A DNA stretch of 64,000 nucleotides from Streptomyces sp. 378 (GTDB taxonomy: Bacteria > Actinomycetota > Actinomycetes > Streptomycetales > Streptomycetaceae), in NCBI RefSeq assembly GCF_030124145.1, contig NZ_JASKMS010000021.1, forward strand, positions 1 to 64,000. The letters are read 5' to 3'. Every line of letters starts with the position of its first letter. Positions within the stretch are counted from its first letter, which is position 1. Positions 17,162 through 26,800 of the stretch are shown piece by piece. Made by a program: the position numbers and the translations under genes. The notes beneath the pieces were generated by a model that saw nothing but the letters and a program-made list of their open reading frames with translations, had not been told where the DNA came from and searched no databases.

Positions 17162-17617
17162 TCAGGCTCCCGTCGTGGAACCCGGCCGGACGGTCATCAG
17201 CACGGTGACCGTCGCCCACAGCAGATTGAAGATGCCGGTGAACATGGCCAGTTGCACGGTGCTTTCCCGGCCCACTCCCTGCTCGGACTTCAACTGGCCG
17301 AGCACTTCCTCCTGACGGGGCAGGACGAAGGCGACCAGGATGCCGGCGGCCGCGGCGGTCAGCGCGATGGAGGTGACGAGCCATCCACTGCCGAGGACGC
17401 CCATGGCGGCCGCGGTGGCGAACCCGAGAAGCGGAACGGACAGCCCGACGCCGGCGTAGACGCGGCAGATGCGGTGCAGCAGCGCGACGGTGCCCACCCC
17501 CGCCGCGTCGGGGGCGGCGCGGCGCGCCGCGGGCGGGAACATGCTGGCCGCGACGGTCACGGGGCCGATGGCGACGATGGCGGCCAGGACATGGAGGGAC
17601 AGCAGGATCTTGGTCAC
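17162..17617 (-). CDS. Four-helix integral membrane protein (DUF2269-like)
   Basis: A 151-residue protein. GTG 17617 is preferred because GGAAAGAG sits 5 bases ahead and family-like sequence (VTKILLSLHVLAAIVAIGPV) begins right there; the frame stays open up to 17791, but that part looks non-coding. Four hydrophobic helices are at about residues 4-24, 50-75, 80-100 and 122-143. The first helix with a conserved histidine, LHVLAAIVAIGP, resembles the DUF2269/cytochrome-like membrane family. The function is unknown. It is divergent from the GlxA regulator at 17806. Confidence 0.7.
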   Translation of the reverse strand: MTKILLSLHVLAAIVAIGPVTVAASMFPPAARRAAPDAAGVGTVALLHRICRVYAGVGLSVPLLGFATAAAMGVLGSGWLVTSIALTAAAAGILVAFVLPRQEEVLGQLKSEQGVGRESTVQLAMFTGIFNLLWATVTVLMTVRPGSTTGA

Positions 17618-17805
17618 CGGGGCTCTTTCCAGGATGTGATCGACGGCGCCGCCCACGATAGGACGCCCCGGCGTGATCACCCCAGCGGCTGGAACGACAG
17701 CTTCCAGCGGGTTCTCGCCAACTGTCCTGACCTCCTTCCTCTCGTTCCGGACCGCCCAGGCCCCCGCTCCGCGCGGCTGGCGGGAATGCACCTAGGGTGG
17801 CGTTC

Positions 17806-18774
17806 ATGCACTCCGTGGCGATCCTTGTCCTCGATCATGTGGTGCCGTTCGACATGGCGGCGCCCCAGCAGACGTTCGCCTGGACCCGTTTGCCGGACGG
17901 GCGGCCCGCCTACCGGGTCCGGCTGTGCGCCGAGACACCCGAGGTGCGCGCGGACGGGGGCTTCACCCTGCGGATCGAGCGGGGTCTGGAAGCGCTGGCG
18001 GAGGCGGACACCATCATCGTGCCGGGCTGCTCCCCCGACGGCGCGCCGCCGTCCGCGCGGGTGCTGGCGGCCCTGCGGGAGGCGGCCGAGGCCGGCACCC
18101 GGATCGCCTCGGTGTGCGTCGGCGCCTTCGTGCTGGCGGAGGCCGGGCTGCTGGACGGTCTGCGCGCGACCACGCACTGGGTGGCCGCCGGCGAGCTGGC
18201 CCGCCGCTTCCCGCTGGTCGAGGTCGAGGCGGACGTACTGTACGTCGACAACGGCCGGATCCTCACCTCGGCCGGGGCGGCCGCCGCGCTGGATCTGTGC
18301 CTGCACATGATCCGGCGGGACCTGGGGTCGGCCGTCGCGGCGAACATCGCCCGCATGTCGGTCATGCCGCTGGAGCGGGAGGGCGGGCAGGCCCAGTTCA
18401 TCGTGCACGAGCATCCGCCCGTGCCCCGGGGCTCGGCGCTGGAACCGCTGCTCGAGTGGATCGAGGACAACCTGGCGCACGAGGTGACGCTGGGTGCGCT
18501 GGCGGCGCGGGCCGGGATGAGCGAGCGGACCTTCAGCCGCCGCTTCCGCGAGCAGACCGGCACCACACCGCTGCAGTGGCTGTTGCGGGCGCGGGTGCGC
18601 CGCGCCCAGTACCTGCTGGAGAGCTCCGACCACTCCGTCGAGCGGATCGCACGCCAGACGGGGTTCGGCTCACCGACCGCGTTCCGGGAGCGGTTCCGCA
18701 AGGTGGTGGGCACCACGCCGTACGCGTACCGCACGGCGTTCCACGGGCGGCGCGCCTCGGCGGCCCCTTCCTAG
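17806..18774 (+). CDS. GlxA-type AraC-family transcriptional regulator (DJ-1/PfpI domain + HTH)
   Basis: A 322-residue regulator. ATG 17806 is preferred; GTG 17797 is the in-frame alternative. Residues 1-180 form a DJ-1/PfpI-like amidotransferase-like sensor (VAILVLDHVVPFD start, TIIVPGCSPD, and SVCVGAFVLAEAGLLDG carrying the nucleophile-elbow cysteine). Residues about 225-310 form the double helix-turn-helix of AraC proteins (VTLGALAARAGMSERTFSRR and VERIARQTGFGSPTAFRERF). GlxA-type regulators control diverse catabolic genes and, in Streptomyces, A-factor-type responses. The divergent membrane-protein gene may be a target. Its 3' end is part of a perfect 23-bp terminator hairpin. Confidence 0.88.
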   Translation: MHSVAILVLDHVVPFDMAAPQQTFAWTRLPDGRPAYRVRLCAETPEVRADGGFTLRIERGLEALAEADTIIVPGCSPDGAPPSARVLAALREAAEAGTRIASVCVGAFVLAEAGLLDGLRATTHWVAAGELARRFPLVEVEADVLYVDNGRILTSAGAAAALDLCLHMIRRDLGSAVAANIARMSVMPLEREGGQAQFIVHEHPPVPRGSALEPLLEWIEDNLAHEVTLGALAARAGMSERTFSRRFREQTGTTPLQWLLRARVRRAQYLLESSDHSVERIARQTGFGSPTAFRERFRKVVGTTPYAYRTAFHGRRASAAPS

Positions 18775-18796
18775 GGGCCGCCGAGGCGCGCCGCCC
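18745..18796. terminator. Perfect 23-bp bidirectional terminator hairpin
   Basis: Arm 18745-18767 is the exact reverse complement of 18774-18796, with the 6-base loop TTCCTA (18768-18773). The left arm is the last coding part of the AraC gene, and the stop codon TAG (18772-18774) straddles loop and right arm. It lies between convergent genes, so it can stop transcription from both sides. Confidence 0.88.
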
Positions 18797-18821
18797 GGTC
18801 CGTGCCGGGCTTCTCCTGCTG

Positions 18822-19073
18822 TCAGCCGACCAGCTTCAGGCCGTTCTCCCCGTCCGCGTCGGCGGCGTCGGGCCGCCCCTCCGTGAGCAGCAGGACGTCA
18901 GCCTTGGCGATGGCGTCGCTTATGTCGGACGTCCCCATCATCACGCACAGCGTGTAGCTGACGTCCTCCAGCTCGCGTGCCGCCGTCGGCACGTGCCTCT
19001 CCGACTGTGCGATCCTCAGCGACGCGTACCGCGTCAGCAGCTCCCTGACGATCTTCCGGTCCGGTACAAGCAC
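18822..19073 (-). CDS. DUF5133 family protein
   Basis: An 83-residue protein. GTG 19073 is chosen because GAGAGGGG lies 7 bases ahead and the product begins VLVPDRKIVRELLTRYASLR, as DUF5133 members do; the frame is open further upstream but has no ribosome site. The middle, QSERHVPTAARELEDVSYTL, and CVMMGTSDISDAIAKADVLL complete the domain. DUF5133 proteins are specific to Streptomyces relatives, often many copies per genome, with unknown function. The gene is preceded by an AT-richer stretch (19080-19135) that may hold its promoter. Confidence 0.8.
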   Translation of the reverse strand: MLVPDRKIVRELLTRYASLRIAQSERHVPTAARELEDVSYTLCVMMGTSDISDAIAKADVLLLTEGRPDAADADGENGLKLVG

Positions 19074-19333
19074 GTAAGCGCCCCTCTCTCTTTTCGCTGC
19101 GTATGCCCGAACCGCACGTAAACATTCACACCTTTTCCTCACCTGAGGCGGATGTGACGAGAATCGATCGGACGTGCGGGGTCTCGGGCGAGCCGACGGT
19201 GGACAGCCGGTGGGCGGCGGCGAAGGGGTGCGGCGGTCGCCGGGAGGTACAGCCGGCGCTTCCTCGTCGACAGCGCGAGACCCGGGGCGGCGCGCGGCCG
19301 TCCCCGGGTCTCGTGGTCCGCTCAGTGGTCCGC

Positions 19334-20191
19334 TCAGGCGGCGTCCAGCTCCGCCAGTTCCTCGGCGCTCAGGACGAGGTCGGTGGCGGCGAGCGAGTCG
19401 CGGATGGTCTCGGGCCTGCTCGCGCCCGGGATCGGGACCACCACGGGCGACTTGGCGAGCATCCAGGCCAGGCACACGCGCTGGGGGCTGACGCCGTGCG
19501 CGTCGGCGATGCGGGCGAAGGGGGCGTGACCCGAGCCCAGTTCGCCGGCCCTGGAGATTCCGCCGAGGGGGCTCCAGGGCAGGAAGGCGATGCCGAGTTC
19601 GTCGCACAGGCGCAGCTCCGGCTCGCTGGAGCGGAAGGCCGGGGAGAACTGGTTCTGCACGGAGACCAGACGGCCGCCGAGGATCTCGTTCGCCTGCCGG
19701 ATCTGCTCGGGGTCCGCGTTCGAGATGCCGGCCATGCGGATCTTGCCCTCGTCCAGCAGGTCCCGGATCGCGCCGATGGACTCGGCGTAGGGGACGCGCG
19801 GGTCGGGGCGGTGGAACTGGTAGAGGCCGATGGCCTCGACGCCGAGCCGGCGCAGGGACTCCTCGCAGGCCGCCTTGAGGTGGCGGGGGCTGCCGTCGAG
19901 CGTCCAGCTGCCGTCGCCGGGGCGGAGGTGGCCGCCCTTGGTGGCGACCAGGACGTCGCCGCCGCGGTCGTGGGAGGCGAGGGCCTTGGCGATCAGGGTC
20001 TCGTTGTGACCGACCTCGTCGGCGTCGCGGTGGTAGGCGTCCGCGGTGTCGATCAGGGTCGCACCGCGGTCGAGGGCGGCGTGGATGGTCGTGAGGGAGC
20101 GTTCCTCGTCCGGTCGTCCCTCGATGGACATGGGCATCGCGCCCAGGCCGATCGCGCTGACCTCGACGTCACCGATGCGGCGGGTGTGCAT
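19334..20191 (-). CDS. Aldo/keto reductase
   Basis: A 285-residue AKR from ATG 20191. The catalytic tetrad motifs are present: Asp and Tyr in TLIDTADAYHRD, Lys in VLVATKGGH and His in GLYQFHRPDP. The NADPH-binding end (SPVVVPIPGASRPETIRDSL) is typical of the bacterial AKR group near AKR11/AKR13. It should reduce aldehydes or ketones with NADPH in the cytoplasm. It is divergent from the accD-FAAL-PKS operon, with a 253-bp shared control region. A role in reducing a beta-keto product of that pathway is possible but not shown by sequence. Confidence 0.88.
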   Translation of the reverse strand: MHTRRIGDVEVSAIGLGAMPMSIEGRPDEERSLTTIHAALDRGATLIDTADAYHRDADEVGHNETLIAKALASHDRGGDVLVATKGGHLRPGDGSWTLDGSPRHLKAACEESLRRLGVEAIGLYQFHRPDPRVPYAESIGAIRDLLDEGKIRMAGISNADPEQIRQANEILGGRLVSVQNQFSPAFRSSEPELRLCDELGIAFLPWSPLGGISRAGELGSGHAPFARIADAHGVSPQRVCLAWMLAKSPVVVPIPGASRPETIRDSLAATDLVLSAEELAELDAA

Positions 20192-20280
20192 GGGTTCGTG
20201 ACCTCTTCCGGCTGTCGGGCGATGGTGCACTCCAGCCTGGACGCCGCACGGCCGGGGGTCCAATAGAAGAAGGAGAACAC

Positions 20281-20303
20281 ATTCAGCACTCGGGCCGCTG
20301 AAT
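20281..20303. promoter_or_regulatory. Inverted repeat between the AKR and the accD operon
   Basis: ATTCAGC-N9-GCTGAAT (arms 20281-20287 and 20297-20303), midway between divergent genes. The CTGAAT half-site recurs in the palindrome at 30129-30140 downstream of the PucR-type gene, which suggests one regulator may bind both. This is a candidate operator only. Confidence 0.45.
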
Positions 20304-20425
20304 CGTGCCGGGCCCCCGGGAGCCCTCTTGTCACAGGGGGATGAAACCCCGCGTCCGAGGACTCATCTCCCCCACACAGACCGTGGATCCGTAGGGCATG
20401 CCTCCGCCTCGCTGCCATATTCGAG

Positions 20426-20444
20426 AACCACTTCGGAGGTGGTT
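20426..20444 (+). promoter_or_regulatory. Hairpin over the accD ribosome-binding site
   Basis: AACCAC (20426-20431) pairs with GTGGTT (20439-20444). The 7-base loop contains most of the GGAGG ribosome site (20435-20439), and the stem ends right at the GTG start (20445). This could make translation of the first gene of the operon depend on unfolding. Inference from base pairing only. Confidence 0.4.
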
Positions 20445-22019
20445 GTGAGCACAGAGGTGACAGCATCCGGTCCGGGGGAGACGGTGACGCGCACGCCCGG
20501 AGGCACCGCGGAGCGCGTCGCCGGCCTGGAGCACCGCCGGGAGCGGGCGGTGGCCCCGGGCGGGCCGCGCAGACGCGGGGAGTTCTCCGCCCGGGAACGC
20601 ATCGAACGGCTCCTGGACAAGGACTCCTTCACCGAGACCGGCCTGTTCGTCCGGGCCCGGCCCGCCGGGCACGACGCGCGTCGCCCCTACGGCGACGGGG
20701 TGGTCACCGGGTACGGCACGGTCGACGGCCGCCCGGTGTGCGTCTTCGCCCAGGACTCCACGGTGTTCGGCGGCAGTATGGGCGAGGCCTTCGGCGAGAA
20801 GACCGTCGCCCTGATGGAGCTGGCCCTGAAGACGGGCTGCCCGGTGATCGGCCTGAACGACTCCGGCGGCGCCCGCATCCAGGAGGGCGTCGCCTCGCTG
20901 GCCCTCTACGCCGAACTGGTGCGCCGCAACGTCAAGGCGTCCGGGGTGATCCCGCAGATCTCGGTCGTCCTCGGCCCGTGTGCGGGCGGCGCCGCTTACT
21001 CGCCGGCGATCACCGACTTCACGGTGATGGTGGACGGCGCCTCACACATGTTCGTCACCGGCCCCGACGTCATCGAGACGGTCACCGGCGAGCGCACCAC
21101 CGCCGAGGAACTGGGCGGCGCCCGCACCAGCAACACGGTCAACGGCAACGCGCACTTCCTGGCCGCCGACGAGGAGGACGCCCTCGACACGGTGCGGGAC
21201 CTGCTGTCGTACCTGCCGGCCAACAACCTGGAACGGCCCCCGGAGTACGCCCCCGGGCACGCTCCACCCGGGACCGGGCTCGACGAGGTCGTCCCGGACC
21301 GGCTCGGCGAGGCCTACGACATGCGGGACATCCTGCGCGCGGTCGTCGACGACGGTGAACTGCTGGTCGTGCAGGAGCTGTTCGCGCCGAACATCATCTG
21401 CGCCCTGGCTCGCGTCGAGGGCCGCTCGGTGGGGGTCGTCGCCAACCAGCCGCTGCGCTCCGCCGGGGTCCTCGACATCGACGCGTCCGAGAAGGCGGCG
21501 CGGTTCGTGCGGTTCTGCGACGCGTTCGGCATCCCGCTGCTGACCTTCGCCGACGTGCCCGGCTATCTGTCCGGGGTGCGGCAGGAGCAGGCCGGCATCA
21601 TCCGGCGCGGGGCGAAACTGCTGTACGCCTACGCCGAGGCCACCGTCCCCAAGGTAACGGTCGTGGTACGCAAGGCGTACGGCGGCGGCTACGCGGTGAT
21701 GGGCTCCAAGCACCTGGGCGCCGACGTCAATCTCGCCTGGCCCACCGCCCGGATCGCCGTCATGGGCGCCGAGGGGGCCGTGGGTGTCCTGCACCGGCGT
21801 GAACTCGCCGCGTCCGACGACCCGGAGGCACTGCGCGCCCGCCTCCTCTCCGCCTACGAGAGCACCCACGGCACTCCGTACCTGGCCGCCGAGCGCGGCT
21901 ATGTCGACGCCGTCATCGCACCGCGCGAGACCCGGGAGCAGGTCTGCCGCGCCCTGCGCGCACTGCGCGGCAAACGCGCCCCGATGCCGGAACGCCGGCA
22001 CGGCAACATCCCCCTCTAG
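20445..22019 (+). CDS. Acyl-CoA carboxylase carboxyltransferase (beta) subunit, AccD4/PccB-like
   Basis: A 524-residue biotin-dependent carboxyltransferase beta subunit; GTG 20445 has GGAGG 5 bases ahead. Both crotonase-fold halves are complete, with oxyanion-hole glycines GPCAGGAAYSPAITDF and the C-terminal GGGYAVMGSKHLGAD region. It moves CO2 from biotin of an alpha subunit (encoded elsewhere) to an acyl-CoA. In S. coelicolor PccB the residue before VMGSK is Asp (Asp422), a known specificity determinant; here it is Ala417, suggesting a larger acyl group is accepted. It is the first gene of the operon with the FAAL and the Pks13-like PKS, where it would supply the carboxylated extender, as AccD4 does for mycolates. 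Confidence 0.9.
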   Translation: MSTEVTASGPGETVTRTPGGTAERVAGLEHRRERAVAPGGPRRRGEFSARERIERLLDKDSFTETGLFVRARPAGHDARRPYGDGVVTGYGTVDGRPVCVFAQDSTVFGGSMGEAFGEKTVALMELALKTGCPVIGLNDSGGARIQEGVASLALYAELVRRNVKASGVIPQISVVLGPCAGGAAYSPAITDFTVMVDGASHMFVTGPDVIETVTGERTTAEELGGARTSNTVNGNAHFLAADEEDALDTVRDLLSYLPANNLERPPEYAPGHAPPGTGLDEVVPDRLGEAYDMRDILRAVVDDGELLVVQELFAPNIICALARVEGRSVGVVANQPLRSAGVLDIDASEKAARFVRFCDAFGIPLLTFADVPGYLSGVRQEQAGIIRRGAKLLYAYAEATVPKVTVVVRKAYGGGYAVMGSKHLGADVNLAWPTARIAVMGAEGAVGVLHRRELAASDDPEALRARLLSAYESTHGTPYLAAERGYVDAVIAPRETREQVCRALRALRGKRAPMPERRHGNIPL

Positions 22020-22083
22020 CCGCCCCCCCCTCTGCCCCTTCGCGACCCCTAGGCCGATCCGCGCCGTGAGGAGCCCCCGCCTG

Positions 22084-23841
22084 ATGGACAGCCGCCGCCC
22101 CCCGCTCGCGCCCGCGTGTCCCACACTGCCGGAGTACGTACGGCACTGGGCCGAAACCACCCCCGAGCGCCGGGCCTTCACCTTCGTCGAGCACCCGACG
22201 CCGCACTCGCGCGGCGTCCACCGCACCCTGACCTGGCGCCGCCTGGACGTGCGGGTCCGGGCGCTCGCCGCCCGACTCTCGAACGAGTCGGATCCGGGTG
22301 ACCGGGTCGCGCTGCTGTGCCCGCAGGGCACGGAGTACGTGACCGCCTTCCTCGCGGCCCTGGCCGCCGGACTGGTCGCCGTGCCGCTGTATCCGCCGGG
22401 TCTGCCGGGGCACGCGGACCGGCTCGCGGGCATCCTGGCGGACGCGCGCCCCTCGGTCGTGGTGACCACGAGGCGGGCCAGGGACGAGGTGCGGGACTTC
22501 CTCGGGTCCGGCGGGCCGCGGATCGTCGTCGCGGACGAGGTGCCCGACGACGAGGGCCGGGACCGGCAGCCGACCGCCCCCGACGCCGGGACCCCCGCCT
22601 ACCTCCAGTACACCTCCGGTTCGACCCGGGCCCCGGCCGGTGTGGAGATCGGCCACGGCAACGTCGTTGCCAACGCCCGCCAGGCGCTGGCCGCCTACGG
22701 CGTCGACACCCGCCCCATGACCTGCGTGGGCTGGCTGCCGCTCTACCACGACATGGGGCTGGTGCTCAGCGTCGCGGCCCCGGTGGTACGCGGGGAGCTG
22801 TCGGTGCTGATGGACCCGGCGGCGTTCCTGCGCGAGCCGGTGCGCTGGCTGCGGCTGCTCGCCGCGCATCCGAACGCCGTGAGCGCCGCGCCCAACTTCG
22901 CCTACGACTACTGCGTCGCGACCGTCACCGCCGACCAGAAGGAGGGACTGCGGCTGGACAAGGTGACCGCGCTGATCAACGGCAGCGAGCCGGTCCGCCC
23001 GGGCACGGCCGACCGTTTCCACGCGGCGTTCGCGGGCCAGGGCCTGGCGCCCGGGACGCACTGCCCGTCGTACGGGCTGGCCGAGGCCACGGTGTTCGTG
23101 TGCGCGGCCCGGCCGGGTGAGCCGCTGAGCCGGTTCGCGCTCGACCGGGACGCCCTGGCGGCCGGAAAGGCCCTGCCCGCCCCTCCCGGTGACCCCCGTG
23201 CGGTGCTGCTGGCGGGCTGCGGCACCCCGGCGGGTCAGCGGGTCCGGATCGCCGACCCGGTGACGCGGGTGCCGCTGTCGGAGGGCGAGGTCGGGGAAAT
23301 CTGGGTGCAGGGGCCGAACGTGGGCCGCGGCTACCGCAACCGGGACTCGCAGGAGGTCTTCGGCGCGCAGTTCGCGGACCCCGCGGCCGGGCCGGGACGC
23401 TGGCTGCGCACGGGGGACCTGGGAACGGTGCTGGAAGGGCAGTTGGTCGTCACGGGACGGCTGAAGGATCTGATCATCGTCGACGGGCGCAACCACTACC
23501 CGCAGGACGTCGAGGCGACGGCCCAGGAGGCGCACGGGGCGGTGCGTCGGGACCGGCTGGCCGCGTTCGCCGTGCCGGGTGGCGCCGGTGGCGAGCGTGC
23601 GGTCGTGGTGGCGGAGCACGCCCGGACGGTGCGGCTCGCCGAGTTGGACGTGGCGGCTCTGGTGCATGCGGTGCGCGGTGCCGTCTCGGCCAGGCACGGG
23701 CTGCGGCTGGCCGATGTGGTCCTGGTGCCGCCGGGCACGGTGCCACGGACCTCCAGCGGCAAGGTGTCCCGGGCGCTGACCCGCGCCCGGTATCTCGAGG
23801 GCGCCTACGGGGAGCAGGACCGGGCGGGTGCCGCGGGATGA
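22084..23841 (+). CDS. Fatty-acyl-AMP ligase (FadD32-like FAAL)
   Basis: A 585-residue adenylating enzyme from ATG 22084 (GAGGAG 11 bases ahead). Core motifs are TSGST (177-181), GWLPLYHDMGL, SYGLAEATVFV, GRLKDLIIVDGRNHYPQDVE and the catalytic lysine K560 in TSSGKVSR. FAAL features rather than CoA-ligase ones are the GWLPLYHD motif, the FALDRDALAAGKALPA insertion and the YPQD motif. FAALs activate fatty acids as acyl-AMP and pass them directly to a partner ACP. The stop codon overlaps the PKS start (ATGA at 23838-23841), so the two are translationally coupled; the PKS has the N-terminal ACP type that FadD32 loads. Confidence 0.93.
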   Translation: MDSRRPPLAPACPTLPEYVRHWAETTPERRAFTFVEHPTPHSRGVHRTLTWRRLDVRVRALAARLSNESDPGDRVALLCPQGTEYVTAFLAALAAGLVAVPLYPPGLPGHADRLAGILADARPSVVVTTRRARDEVRDFLGSGGPRIVVADEVPDDEGRDRQPTAPDAGTPAYLQYTSGSTRAPAGVEIGHGNVVANARQALAAYGVDTRPMTCVGWLPLYHDMGLVLSVAAPVVRGELSVLMDPAAFLREPVRWLRLLAAHPNAVSAAPNFAYDYCVATVTADQKEGLRLDKVTALINGSEPVRPGTADRFHAAFAGQGLAPGTHCPSYGLAEATVFVCAARPGEPLSRFALDRDALAAGKALPAPPGDPRAVLLAGCGTPAGQRVRIADPVTRVPLSEGEVGEIWVQGPNVGRGYRNRDSQEVFGAQFADPAAGPGRWLRTGDLGTVLEGQLVVTGRLKDLIIVDGRNHYPQDVEATAQEAHGAVRRDRLAAFAVPGGAGGERAVVVAEHARTVRLAELDVAALVHAVRGAVSARHGLRLADVVLVPPGTVPRTSSGKVSRALTRARYLEGAYGEQDRAGAAG

Positions 23842-26800
23842 GGCACGTCGACGAGACCGCGCTGCGCCGGCTGATCGCCGAGCGGGTGGCCGCCTGGACC
23901 GGCGCGTCCCCGCAGGACGTGCCGATGGACCGGCCGCTCGCGGACCTCGGCATGGCCTCCCGCGACGCCGTCGCCCTGGCCGGTGAGCTGTCCCGGGCCA
24001 CGGGCCGTGAGCTGCCGACGACGCTGCTGTGGGAGGCGCCCACCGGGGACGCCCTGGTGACGCGCCTCTGCGATCCGGAGGGCGCCGGGACCGGGGTGGC
24101 GTCGGCGTCGCGTCCCGAGGTGCCGGGCACTGCGGCCGAGCCGGTGGCGGTCATCGGGGTCGGCTGCCGCCTGCCCGGCGGGGCGCACGGCCCGGACGGC
24201 TACTGGCGTCTGCTCACCCAGGGCGTCGACGCGATCCGGCGCGTCCCGGAGGACCGCTGGCGCGACTTCACCGCGTTCCCGCCCGCCGACACGCACCCCT
24301 ACGGCGGCTATCTCGACGACATCGCCGGGTTCGACGCGGACTTCTTCCGCGTCACCCCGCGCGAGGCCGCGGTGATGGATCCCCAGCAGCGGATCCTGCT
24401 GGAGGTCGTCCACGAGGCGCTCGACCACGCCGCCGTGCCGGCCGGGTCCCTGGCGGGCACCGCCACGGGCGTGTTCGTGGGCATCTCCGCGCCGGAGTAC
24501 GGGCAGCTGACGGGCGCCGACCCGGCCGCCGTCGATCCCTGGGCGCCCGCCGGCGGTGCGCTCGGCGTCGCCGCCGGACGGCTCGCCTACGTCCTGGACA
24601 CCCGGGGGCCGAGCCTGGCCGTCGACACGGCCTGCTCCTCCTCGCTGGTCGCCGTGCATCACGCCTGCGTCAGCCTGCGCACGGGCGAGAGCGACACGGC
24701 GATCGCCGCGGGCGTCAACCTGCTGCTGTCCCCCGCCGTCACCGTCGCCTTCGGCCGGGCCGGCGCCCTCGCGCCGGACGGGCGCTGCAAGCCGTTCTCG
24801 GCGGCGGCCGACGGCATCGGGCGCGGCGAGGGCTGCGCGGCCGTGATCCTGAAGCGGCTGTCCGACGCCGAGCGGGACGGTGACCGTGTGCTGGCCGTCA
24901 TCCGGGCCAGCGCCGTCAACTCCGACGGCCGCTCGAACGGCCTCATGGCGCCCAATCCGGCCGCCCAGCGGGCGCTGCTGGAGAGGGCGTACAGGCAGGC
25001 CGGGCTCGCCACCGAGCACGTCGACTACGTGGAGGCCCACGGCACCGGCACCCCGCTGGGCGACCCGATCGAGGCGGGTGCGCTCGGCGCGGTGCTCGGC
25101 GCGGGCCGCGACCCCGACCAGCCGCTGCTGCTGGGTTCCGCCAAGGGCAACCTCGGTCATCTGGAGTCCGCGGCGGGTGTCGCCGGCCTGGTGAAGACCG
25201 TGCTGGCCCTGCACCATGACGCCATCCCGCCGTCCCTGCACTGCGAGCGGGGCAGTTCGCTCGCCGACGCCCGGCTGCGGGTGGTGACCGAGCCGGAGCC
25301 CTGGCCCCGCTACGGTGGCACGGCCGTCGCGGGCGTCTCCGGTTTCGGGTTCGGCGGGACCAACGCCCATGTGGTGCTGGAGGAAGGGCCGCCCGGCCTG
25401 GCTCCCGTCCGCCCGGCCGAGGAGCCGGCCACCCGCCTGCATCTGCTCTCCGACGTCGACGCCGAGCGCCTTCGCGACACGGCGGGCCGGCTCGCGGCCC
25501 GGCTGCGTGACAGCGCCGCGCATCCCGCGGACGTGGCCCGGACCCTGGCCGGGCGCACGGGCCGGGGGCCGGTGCGCGCCGCCGTGGTCGCCCGCGACCG
25601 CGCCGAACTGGCCGACGCCCTGGACTCGTTGGCGGCCGGACACCCCGACACGCGGGTGACGACCGGGAACCGCGACCGCGTCGGGCGGGGCACGGTGTGG
25701 GTCTTCTCCGGCTACGGCAGCCAGTGGCCCGGCATGGGGCGCCGATTGCTGGCCGAAGAGCCCGCGTTCGCCGCCGCCGTGGAGAAGCTCGACCCGCAGC
25801 TCGCCCCGGAGTGCGGCCTGTCCCTCTACGACCGGCTGGCCTCGGGTGAGGGTCTCGACCGTCTCGAAGTGGCCCAACCAGTGTTGTTCGGGGTGCAGTT
25901 GGCGCTCGCCGAGCTGTGGCGGTCCCACGGGGTCGAGCCGGCCGCCGTGATCGGCCACTCCATGGGTGAAGTGGCGGCGGCGGTGTGCGCGGGTGCGCTG
26001 GACGTGGCGGACGGGGCGCGTGTCATCGCCGTACGGGCTCGGCTGCTGAGTGGTCTGCGCGGCGGAGCGATGGCCGTGGTGGAGCTGGACGAAGCCGAAC
26101 TGGACGCCCTGGAACGGGACTTCCCTGAGGTACAGGTGGCCGTGCACTCCTCCCCCCGGCAGAAGGTCGTCACCGGCGAGGAGGCGGCGGTGGCCGCGCT
26201 CGTGCGCCGGCTGCAGGGGCAGGGCCGGGCGGCCAGGGCCATGCGGGTCGTCGGCGCCGGGCACTCCCCGCAGGTGGACGGGCTGTTGCCGGAGCTGATG
26301 GACGCGCTGTCGGGGATCCGGGGACGGCGGCCGCGTGTCCCGGTCCTCTCCACGGTCCTCGACGACCCGCGCGGAGACTGCCTCTTCGACGCCGCGCACT
26401 GGGCGGCCAACCTGCGTCGGCCGGTGCGGCTGGACCGGGCCGTCGCCTCGGCCGCGGCCGACGGTCACACGGCCTTCGTCGAGATCTCCCCCCACCCGGT
26501 TCTGACCGGCGCCGTCGCCGACACCGTACCCGGCGCCCTCGCCCTGGCCACCCTGCGCCGGGACGCCGACGGATCGGAGGCGTTCGCCGGGCAGGTGGGT
26601 GCCCTGTACGCGGCGGGACAGCGGCTGCCCGTGCCGCCGGGGCGGGTCATCGACCTGCCGCTGCCCCGGTGGCGGCACGTACGGCACTGGTGGACGGACG
26701 GCCGGGGGGCGGGCTCGGAGCCGCTGCCGGAGGAACCTCCTGCCGCGGCGAGCGAGCCTTCTTCGGTCCTGACCCGTTTGACCCACCACATCGCCGCCGT

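Noticed and set aside
17618..17791. N-terminal extension of the DUF2269-like protein
   Set aside because: The stretch is non-homologous-looking and lacks a ribosome site; GTG 17617 has one.
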